Below are positions 1-6,225 of a stretch of 42,287 nt of DNA, piece by piece (positions within the stretch are counted from its first letter, which is position 1; the number at the start of each line of letters is the position of its first letter). The position numbers were made by a program, and so were the translations under genes. The notes beneath the pieces were generated by a model. That model was not told the DNA's origin. It ran no database searches and saw only the letters and a list, made by a program, of their open reading frames with translations. The stretch comes from Alphaproteobacteria bacterium (GTDB lineage Bacteria > Pseudomonadota > Alphaproteobacteria > Paracaedibacterales > CAITNM01). The stretch covers positions 1-42,287 of the forward strand of contig CANJXJ010000009.1 in the NCBI GenBank assembly GCA_947478955.1, read 5' to 3'.

Positions 1-222
1 AGAGGGACACTAAGAACGCCCCTCAAAAAAACAACGCAACTCCTGCTTAAGTTTTCCTACGGCTCGACCGTAGGGTCCAGAAACAAATACTTATGAACCC
101 CTGCTCAAGCCAGAGGGACACTAAGAACGCCCCTCAAAAAAATAACGCAACTCCTGCTTAAGTTTTCCTACGGCTCTACCGTAGGATCCAGAAACAAATA
201 TTTATGAACCCCTGGTCAAGCC
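1..222. repeat. Two tandem copies of a 111-bp repeat
   Basis: Positions 1-111 and 112-222 are near-identical direct copies differing at only a few bases. A third copy starts at 223 (AGAG) but diverges at once. Each unit carries a perfect 7-bp stem (CCTACGG / CCGTAGG at 56-74 and 167-185) closed over a 5-nt loop. The flanks are GTTTT on one side and a GGTCCAG or GGATCCAG type sequence on the other, matching the palindromes at 5993-6127. The array starts at the window edge and may extend to the left. No gene is visible in 1-253. Confidence 0.9.
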
Positions 223-253
223 AGAGTAATACTAATGCAGTATTTTATTTCGA

Positions 254-697
254 TTAACCTAATTCTTTTATCATCTTTATATGGGGTATACCTATTTCCA
301 TAAAATATTCACCCTCATAAAGGTAGCCTTTTTTGGTGTAAAAAGGCACCGCTGGCTCACGCGTATGGCAGTAGAGTGATTGAAATTTTTGAGCCTTAGC
401 ATAAGCTTCGCAATAGTCAATTAGTCCAGACCCAATACCCAAACCTTGCATATCAGCCCGCACTGCGACCTGTCGCATTTTACAAGTAAATTGCTCGGGC
501 ACTAAACTAGCTGCCGCGACGACCTCATCATTTTTAAGCCCCACAAAGTGAATGTACCCTTTTTCCTTTTCAAGATATTCTTGGGAAAAACATAATCCTA
601 GGGGTTTGCGCAATATCTCTGTACGCAATTCTACTGCTGCCTCATAATGCGAAGTACCATACGGAACAATTTTAAAAGTATTAGGCACGCTTTGCAT
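254..697 (-). CDS. GNAT-family N-acetyltransferase
   Basis: A 147-residue protein of single-domain GNAT size. Residues 75-93 carry the acetyl-CoA pyrophosphate-binding signature, seen as RQVAVRADMQGLGIG with the Q-x-x-G-x-G core at Q84-G89. A following helix and a C-terminal PFYTKKGY segment are typical of GNAT motif B. The family transfers an acetyl group from acetyl-CoA to an amine; the substrate cannot be read from the sequence. The ATG at 697 lies inside the 3' end of the upstream methyltransferase gene, a 17-nt overlap, so the two are probably co-transcribed and translationally coupled. No strong Shine-Dalgarno is seen, which fits coupling. Confidence 0.85.
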   Translation of the reverse strand: MQSVPNTFKIVPYGTSHYEAAVELRTEILRKPLGLCFSQEYLEKEKGYIHFVGLKNDEVVAAASLVPEQFTCKMRQVAVRADMQGLGIGSGLIDYCEAYAKAQKFQSLYCHTREPAVPFYTKKGYLYEGEYFMEIGIPHIKMIKELG

Positions 698-1508
698 AGA
701 TTATCAAACCCCCAAGGGTTTTGCGATGCAAATGGTGTAATATATGTATGTAGGTTGCTGAAAATTTAGCAATATCTTTTTCCAAAAAATTCCCTTTTAA
801 TTCTTGCTTCTTTTCATCGAGTTTTTGTAAAAGCTGCTCATACCAGGTGATAAAATTACTCCTAAGATCGCGTACTTCTAAAACTTCCCAGCCTGCTTCT
901 TGTAATTGCTGTCTTATTTCTTTCACAGATATAGGGCGCATGGGGTTTCCTGCCAAATCAAGAATTGGCTCACCGCCATCTACAGCGCTATAGTCAAAAA
1001 TCATTAAAATAGCGCCAGACTTTGCAACTTCAGCAAGTTGTTTAAGCACACTGCCCTTATCTTCAATTGCATATAAGACATTAAACAAGTACACAAATGA
1101 GAAAAATTTCTTATTAAATTGCGCACTTACCGCGGCAGCATCAAGGGTTGAAAACGCAATACCTTTGTACTTTGATTTTGCATAAGCAATGGTAGATTTA
1201 TCAATATCGATTCCCCACACATGTTTGAATCCTTGTTTAACAAGATAGTCCGCCGTACCCCCAAAACCGCAACCAACATCTAAGCAATTACCTTTTAAGA
1301 CTTCAGGATGCTCTTGCTTTAGTTTGGTCACCAGCATATCAATGGCTTCTTTATCCCCTGCATGGGTAAAATCTCCGCCGCGCAATTGGGATAATATTAA
1401 CCGAGCTTGGTTAAGGGATGGCGGAGTTGTTTTTGATGAGGTAGCCAAAAAATATCCCCCTATAATTAAAAGAGGTATTAAATATCCAATTTTAAATTGT
1501 TTGCCCAT
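681..1508 (-). CDS. Membrane-anchored class I SAM-dependent methyltransferase
   Basis: A 275-residue protein. Residues 8-23 form a hydrophobic segment after a short basic N-terminus, so it is probably anchored to, or exported across, the inner membrane. Residues 75-84 (CLDVGCGFGG) are SAM-binding motif I, and D101/D103 in WGIDID fit the ribose-binding acidic position. The Rossmann-like domain covers about residues 60-180. The C-terminal third is helical and ends in a second short hydrophobic patch. The ATG at 1508 follows AGAGGCAGG. The substrate is unknown; a small-molecule or lipid methyltransferase is possible. The GNAT gene overlaps its 3' end. Confidence 0.85.
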   Translation of the reverse strand: MGKQFKIGYLIPLLIIGGYFLATSSKTTPPSLNQARLILSQLRGGDFTHAGDKEAIDMLVTKLKQEHPEVLKGNCLDVGCGFGGTADYLVKQGFKHVWGIDIDKSTIAYAKSKYKGIAFSTLDAAAVSAQFNKKFFSFVYLFNVLYAIEDKGSVLKQLAEVAKSGAILMIFDYSAVDGGEPILDLAGNPMRPISVKEIRQQLQEAGWEVLEVRDLRSNFITWYEQLLQKLDEKKQELKGNFLEKDIAKFSATYIHILHHLHRKTLGGLIIYAKRA

Positions 1509-1603
1509 AAAACCTGCCTCTTTCGTAAGTATCTATGTATTTTATTTTCCAGCTTTGCGAGCGTCCCATCTGCCCGGGGTGGTGGCCCTAATTATACCAA
1601 TCT

Positions 1604-1767
1604 TGTCATTCCCGCGAATGCGGGAATCCACAATGATTTATTGTACTATGAGCTTTCCCTCCGCTCTAGGTAGCGTGCCTAATTATAAAACAATCTTGTC
1701 ATTCTCGCGAAGGCGGGAATCTACAATGATTGATTTCACTAAATCCCCGCTTTCGCGGGGATGACAA
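1604..1767. repeat. Three dispersed GC-rich palindromes (ATTCCCGC family)
   Basis: Copy 1 has ATTCCCGC (1608-1615) pairing with GCGGGAAT (1620-1627) over a GAAT loop. Copy 2 (1696-1731) is a slightly degenerate version in the same orientation. Both start TTGTCATT and end with ACAATGATT. Copy 3 (1741-1767) is inverted, with ATCCCCGC / GCGGGGAT then GACAA. Related copies lie at 17248-17273. They are compact GC-rich hairpins in AT-rich DNA, like the non-autonomous palindromes common in alphaproteobacterial intergenic regions. Confidence 0.85.
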
Positions 1768-1840
1768 CAAACTATATGTTTTTATACGTAGATCCCAGTT
1801 CTGCACCCACATTACCAGCAATTTTTACTGCCACCAATGA

Positions 1841-1876
1841 AATAAAAAAATGGCAAGGTTTTTAAGCCTTGCCATT
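1841..1876 (-). terminator. Rho-independent terminator of the 1902-3545 gene
   Basis: A 10-bp perfect stem (1849-1858 with 1867-1876, AATGGCAAGG / CCTTGCCATT). On the minus strand it is followed by a run of seven T (complement of 1844-1850). It lies about 25 nt after the stop codon at 1902. Confidence 0.85.
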
Positions 1877-1901
1877 AGTATGTGTTTAAAAGATGTTGAT
1901 A

Positions 1902-3545
1902 CTACGCATCAAGATTAATTTCTTTCAAAAAACTTAAAAGATCATGCATAGCCTTTCGTCTTTCTGCTTTAATAGCATTTCTTCCCTCTGCTGCCTGTTT
2001 TGCCGCAACACGCGCAGGTCTACCCGCATTATTCTTTCCAATGGCTGGCACGTCTTCTTGCCCCCAGATTTCTCCAAGAACACATTTACTTAACTTTTCC
2101 AGTATTTGCTCGCGTGCCAGGTAGCCTCCCTGTGCAATAGACAAAAGTCTGAACTCAACAAGACCCTGAGATACAACTACCGCATTATTACACAGAACAT
2201 TATATCTGTCAGGAGTTAAAAATCTGACTTTAACGGTTCTTATTGCTGTCAATCCTTCTTTTATAGATGCAACTTTGCGAGCTACAGCTTCTTCACGCGC
2301 TCTTTTCTCTTCTTCTTCAGCGCGTTTAGCTTCTGCTTTTCTTATATATTCAGCTCTTGCAGAATTAACTATTGTAGTAAAGACAAATTCTTGAGTTTTT
2401 CTATCATCTTCCACCTGTAGTTCTTGGGCCGGGTCAATGCTCGCATTAGTTTTAAACGCGTTAGCCCAATCGTTCAATTCTAGATCATAAGATACAATTC
2501 CTGAAGCTCCGAGAAGGATCTTTAGCCGTCTAATTTTGTCTGCAGTCACGTCCCCTACTAATGAAAATACTCTTTCAAGATGATCCTGTTCATCAGCCGG
2601 CGTTAAGGCAGCAGGCATGGAAAAAGCTGGCACTAGGTTTAGCGGCGCATCTACTGGCTCAGATGCTTCTTCTATTGCTGCCCTAAATGCCTTTATATGC
2701 TCTGAAACTGAATGGTCCATGAACCCAAAGGCATCAATATCCGTATCAGCTGGTAAACTTTGGAAAATTGCCAATGCTGTTGGGTCAAGATTTTCGCATA
2801 ATTTAGGCACCTGAATTGTATATTTTTGTAACCCAACAAAATCATCAGCCCCCCAGTTAGCGTCAGCATCTCCAAGGTTACCGAACAAATGAGCTGCTCT
2901 GCCAGTTGCACGTGCCAAATTTGCTGCCTCAGCTCTTGAACGCCTAGCATTTGCAATAACCATATCTACTAAAGGTGCATCAGCACCAACCGGACTTGCT
3001 AGTTTTACCTTCTCCATAGCATAAGGCAAATACAACATATGGTCGTAAAATGCCCAACGATCGTCTTCAACAGCTCGTAGCCCACGGGTGAACGTACTCT
3101 TCAAGAACGTCTTAACATTGTCACCATCAACTCTATCAGCGAGCCCTTGAAACATCTTATCAAAGCTGAAGTAGTGACCTATATAATAAGGCGTAATAGC
3201 ATCCTTAAAATGGTTCAATGCCCAACCATACACCAAACTTATACCTAAAGATGTTTTGAAAAACTCGTGGTTAGCCTCAACTACTGTTTGAAGACCAGGT
3301 GCATTTAAACTAATGACAGCTATACGTAATGCTAACCCTGCTGCAGATCTACGGATAGTATCCACATCATTATTATGGTTAAAACCTTCATTATTTTTTA
3401 ATGCTGCATTGATATTAGCCGCGCCACCACGGTGGAACGCGCTATATATTTCTTGGTATCTGTCAGGACCAATTACAGCATCCATTGCAAACCCACTATT
3501 AAAACTTAGGGCAACTAATAACCCCACTACATATTTGTATTTCAT
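1902..3545 (-). CDS. Exported protein of unknown function, paralogue A
   Basis: I do not recognise a known family. The 547-residue protein starts with a clear signal peptide (MKYKYVVGLLVALSFNSGFA, cleavage near A20). Residues 21 to about 300 are homologous to the protein at 18353-19561, with near identity over the first 180 residues. The remaining 250 residues are unique to this copy. They include a charged alanine/glutamate/arginine-rich helix of about 35 residues (KRAEEEEKRAREEAVARK region), likely a coiled coil, and a basic tail. An AAAGGAG ribosome site precedes ATG 3545, and this leader is also shared with the paralogue. It stands alone, with its own promoter and terminator. It is probably secreted or periplasmic and could be a host-interaction protein, but nothing in the sequence proves a role. 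Confidence 0.85.
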   Translation of the reverse strand: MKYKYVVGLLVALSFNSGFAMDAVIGPDRYQEIYSAFHRGGAANINAALKNNEGFNHNNDVDTIRRSAAGLALRIAVISLNAPGLQTVVEANHEFFKTSLGISLVYGWALNHFKDAITPYYIGHYFSFDKMFQGLADRVDGDNVKTFLKSTFTRGLRAVEDDRWAFYDHMLYLPYAMEKVKLASPVGADAPLVDMVIANARRSRAEAANLARATGRAAHLFGNLGDADANWGADDFVGLQKYTIQVPKLCENLDPTALAIFQSLPADTDIDAFGFMDHSVSEHIKAFRAAIEEASEPVDAPLNLVPAFSMPAALTPADEQDHLERVFSLVGDVTADKIRRLKILLGASGIVSYDLELNDWANAFKTNASIDPAQELQVEDDRKTQEFVFTTIVNSARAEYIRKAEAKRAEEEEKRAREEAVARKVASIKEGLTAIRTVKVRFLTPDRYNVLCNNAVVVSQGLVEFRLLSIAQGGYLAREQILEKLSKCVLGEIWGQEDVPAIGKNNAGRPARVAAKQAAEGRNAIKAERRKAMHDLLSFLKEINLDA

Positions 3546-3574
3546 AAAAATCTCCTTTAAAAAACCTAGCTTAC

Positions 3575-3603
3575 CCTATAGCAAACAAAGTACATGCGAA
3601 CAA
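3575..3603 (-). promoter_or_regulatory. Putative sigma-70 promoter of paralogue A
   Basis: On the minus strand TTGTTC (3598-3603) is separated by 17 bp from TATAGG (3575-3580), 30 nt upstream of the ATG at 3545. The paralogue at 18353 has a promoter in a similar place, but only about 20 bp next to the start codon are conserved between the two upstream regions. Confidence 0.45.
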
Positions 3604-3707
3604 GGGAGGCAACTGAAATAGTTTTCAAATTGCTAGAATTTTATGTTTATTAAATTTAAAATACTTTTTATGGGAATTTTATTGTGATTTGTGTGTGCAT
3701 AAAGCAA

Positions 3708-3737
3708 CTATCTCCATTTGCGACACCATGGAGATAG
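3708..3737 (-). terminator. Stem-loop after the MFS gene
   Basis: A perfect 10-bp inverted repeat (CTATCTCCAT at 3708-3717, ATGGAGATAG at 3728-3737) with a 10-nt loop, 20 nt beyond the stop codon of the minus-strand transporter. The following minus-strand sequence TTGCTTTATG is only moderately T-rich, so it is a likely but not classic terminator. Confidence 0.5.
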
Positions 3738-3757
3738 CTGGAAAAAACGGGAGAGAC

Positions 3758-4966
3758 TTAAGCCTTATTTTTATTGAGCTGAATCATAAATCCAACCGCT
3801 GCTACAAACAGGCAAATTGGAATAACACTTAGCCCATATTGGTATTGCTCATGACTGAAATTTCCACCCGATTGATGGCTTCCCATCATAATGCCAATAA
3901 TGCTGTGGAAAAAATATCCAAACGTCATAATAATCATGTTAGCAACAGCAGTGGTCAGGCCTACATGGCGTTCTCGCACGTAAGTACTTGCCATATAAAT
4001 AGCAATAATCTGATAAGCACACGCCACCCCCACTGCAGTGAATAGGATTGAAAGAGTCTCAGGTGACCCAAAGCCTAATAGCATGACGACAAATACGGCC
4101 CCCATAAATAAAGCTGCGCCGATAATAATTTTTATATGAGCATTTAGACGGTCAGCCATATAGGTAAGCCCCGGTGCGCCAAACAACATTCCTAAAAACA
4201 TTAAAGAGGTTATACCAGCCGCTTTTGCAGGAGTGATATTGTATACACTTTGAATGAATCCAGCACCCCAAACATCAGCAAAGCCTTCCAATGGTCCAAC
4301 CATTAGCCCTGCGCACAAACAAACCATAAGTACGTTTTTATTTTTAAGAACTTGTAAAATATCATCAATAACGTTGTGCGTCGTAACGATTGGTTTATGC
4401 TGAGACGGTATGGCTACATAAGCTAGCACCGCAAGCAATCCACCAATCCAACAAAAATACAAAACAATTGTTTGCCAATGGGTAGATTCTAAAAGTTGTC
4501 TAACGGGTAGGCCACCATACAATGCGCCAACAAGGCCAATGGTTACACACAACCCTAGCATTCTATTAAAGTGCGATTCTGGAAATCCTAAACGAATGAC
4601 TTTGAATGCCCCTAAAATAGCGCCAGATGAACCAATACCCATAATCAATCGGCCAATATTCGCAGCGGCAATGGTATCACTAATCAGTAAAGGCACAATG
4701 CCCGCTACGGTTAAGAGAATACAAATAGGAATAATGATTTTCGGACTTTTACGATCAAGCAAAATCCCAAGGGGAATGTGCGCGCCTGCATAGCCCACGT
4801 AGTACAACCCTGCAAATTGCCCGAACTCTACTGAGTTGGTGTTAAAGTGCGACAACAGATCCGGCATAATAATATTGGGAAGAACTCTTAAAACATATTG
4901 ATATGCATAGAACAACGAAGCCACAGCCCACATTGACCAAGCTTGGTAGGATGATAAAGATAACAT
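3758..4966 (-). CDS. MFS-type membrane transporter
   Basis: A 402-residue polytopic protein with about 12 hydrophobic segments, the normal length for the Major Facilitator Superfamily. The loop between segments 2 and 3 carries GILLDRKSPK, a form of the MFS motif A (G-x-L-x-D-R-x-x-x-K). Segment 4 has GRLIMGIGSSG, matching the family's conserved Arg-containing helix. It would act as an inner-membrane secondary transporter; the substrate is not deducible. The ATG at 4966 follows AGGAGC at good spacing. It is monocistronic and transcribed away from the exported-protein island at 5213. Confidence 0.9.
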   Translation of the reverse strand: MLSLSSYQAWSMWAVASLFYAYQYVLRVLPNIIMPDLLSHFNTNSVEFGQFAGLYYVGYAGAHIPLGILLDRKSPKIIIPICILLTVAGIVPLLISDTIAAANIGRLIMGIGSSGAILGAFKVIRLGFPESHFNRMLGLCVTIGLVGALYGGLPVRQLLESTHWQTIVLYFCWIGGLLAVLAYVAIPSQHKPIVTTHNVIDDILQVLKNKNVLMVCLCAGLMVGPLEGFADVWGAGFIQSVYNITPAKAAGITSLMFLGMLFGAPGLTYMADRLNAHIKIIIGAALFMGAVFVVMLLGFGSPETLSILFTAVGVACAYQIIAIYMASTYVRERHVGLTTAVANMIIMTFGYFFHSIIGIMMGSHQSGGNFSHEQYQYGLSVIPICLFVAAVGFMIQLNKNKA

Positions 4967-5212
4967 AATAAGCTCCTGATATTGGGAGTTTGAATTAATT
5001 TTAAATTGGGCAGAATGAAAATATAGACCTATCGCAGCACTAGCTGCGCAGGTTCAGAACAAAGATGAATGAATATTTCTTTCTCATGCGTATATTATAT
5101 TGGAAAAATCTGGGGTGTCAATGCTCGTGAAATACTCGGTGCCTAAAAAAGAAATTTTTATTTTTGTTGATTACATGCTAAAAATGCAAAATTGAATCTA
5201 AATTAAAATAAT

Positions 5213-6058
5213 ATGATTTATAAGGGTGCCTTCGCTTTATCTCTACTTTTGGCCGCTAATGTCTCGGCCATGGAAGAAGAAGATCATTGCTGTCCCAAAG
5301 GTGAAGCTACATGCAGATGCCATCACGATCATGATCACCTACACGAACCAGCAACTTTTGCATCCACTCCAACAACAGCACTGCCTAATAAAGCTAGTCC
5401 TGACATGGAAAATGGTGCCACTGCCTTTGTTCCGGAAGCATTAACGGGCGCATCATTTGCTAGTGATTCTTCTATGGCTAAAACTGGCGTAGATATAGAC
5501 ACTGCCTTAATTTTACCCGTTAGCACGACTGATGTTGACCCGACTGATGTTGCGCATGCTGTAATGAATCAAGATAATGAAACAACTTCAGAAATATCAA
5601 CAAAGGCTTCGCCAGTTGAAAGAGATATTGTTCAGGCTGAGGCTACTTCTATAAGCATTCCAGCTGGTGCTGCTCCAGTTGTGCCTACAGAATGGGTTGA
5701 AGGGGAAAAAGAGCGCTTTAAGGCCATCTCTTTAGAAAGGTCCTCTATTCAAGAATACGCTCCTTTTCTGCGCAGCAAACTTCAAAAAATAGCTGGTACC
5801 AGGGATATTAAAGGAGAAAAGAAAGAAGTAGAAGTAAAAGATAATGATTTACCTCCCCCAGAACTGGATGAGATAAATTATGATGAATCTTCACAGCTAG
5901 AAAGTTGGCTGGAACATCTTTTAGGCATCAAAATTGCTAAAACAAATTTAGTAAGCCTTCTAAAAACCATACAAATTCACCATTTCATGCGTGGATCCTC
6001 CGGTCAAGCCGGAGGAAAACTAGAAGCAGCAATCTTCTTTAGTTTCCATATGGCTTGA
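5213..6058 (+). CDS. Secreted His/Cys-rich low-complexity protein, unknown
   Basis: A 281-residue protein not assigned to a family. Residues 1-19 are a signal peptide (MIYKGAFALSLLLAANVSA). Directly after it comes a metal-ligand cluster, CCPKGEATCRCHHDHDHLH, with four Cys and five His in 19 residues, suggesting metal binding. Residues 45-170 are Thr/Ser/Ala/Asp-rich and probably disordered. Residues 175-255 are charged and helical. The last 22 residues (from about 260) are encoded by a palindromic repeat (5993-6023) and half of another (6041-6071), and the stop codon lies in the loop of the second. The original C-terminus was probably different. There is no clear ribosome site before ATG 5213. 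It is the first gene of an exported-protein run that continues with 6226 and 7473. Confidence 0.7.
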   Translation: MIYKGAFALSLLLAANVSAMEEEDHCCPKGEATCRCHHDHDHLHEPATFASTPTTALPNKASPDMENGATAFVPEALTGASFASDSSMAKTGVDIDTALILPVSTTDVDPTDVAHAVMNQDNETTSEISTKASPVERDIVQAEATSISIPAGAAPVVPTEWVEGEKERFKAISLERSSIQEYAPFLRSKLQKIAGTRDIKGEKKEVEVKDNDLPPPELDEINYDESSQLESWLEHLLGIKIAKTNLVSLLKTIQIHHFMRGSSGQAGGKLEAAIFFSFHMA

Positions 6059-6127
6059 CCATATGGTCCAGTGAGTAGCATCAATATTTTTCAATTGGAT
6101 CCTCCGGTCAAGCCAGAGGAAAACTAG
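5993..6127. repeat. Cluster of three TCAAG-loop palindromes
   Basis: Copies at 5993-6023 (forward), 6041-6071 (reverse) and 6097-6127 (forward). The pattern is GGAYC, a stem, the loop TCAAG, the complementary stem, then GGAAAACTAG. The stem sequence differs between copies (CTCCGG/CCGGAG, CCATATGG) but stays paired, while loop and flanks are conserved. The first copy is perfect; the third has one unpaired position. The palindromes in the 111-bp repeats at 51-80 and 162-191 belong to the same family in reverse orientation, with loops TCGAG and TAGAG. Confidence 0.85.
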
Positions 6128-6187
6128 AGAGAGAGACAAAGAGAGCAAAAAGCTCTCCCATTACGTTTACTAAAAATTAATCAATTA

Positions 6188-6215
6188 TTGAGACAATTAA
6201 CTATAGTCTCATAAT
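6188..6215 (+). promoter_or_regulatory. Putative promoter with overlapping inverted repeat
   Basis: TTGAGA (6188-6193) and CATAAT (6210-6215) are spaced 16 bp apart, ending 10 nt before the ATG at 6226. An inverted repeat TGAGAC (6189-6194) / GTCTCA (6206-6211) lies over both elements and could be an operator. A start a few bases before the ATG would give an almost leaderless mRNA, which fits the lack of a Shine-Dalgarno. Confidence 0.4.
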
Positions 6216-6225
6216 AGCTATAATA

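Larger units (their letters stand above)
1509..1901. other. Gene-free spacer rich in palindromic repeats
   Basis: No credible gene. The only long open frame on the plus strand here runs through the repeats and antisense to the methyltransferase. The spacer holds three dispersed palindromes (1604-1638, 1696-1731, 1741-1767) and a terminator (1841-1876). It probably separates the methyltransferase promoter from the end of the 1902-3545 gene. Confidence 0.7.

Noticed and set aside
1324-1764. Plus-strand open frame of 146 codons
   Set aside because: It runs antisense to the methyltransferase gene and then through three palindromic repeats; its composition is that of the repeats and there is no ribosome site.
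1604-1767. CRISPR array
   Set aside because: Repeats are palindromic, irregularly spaced and inverted relative to each other, with no equal-length spacers and no cas genes nearby.
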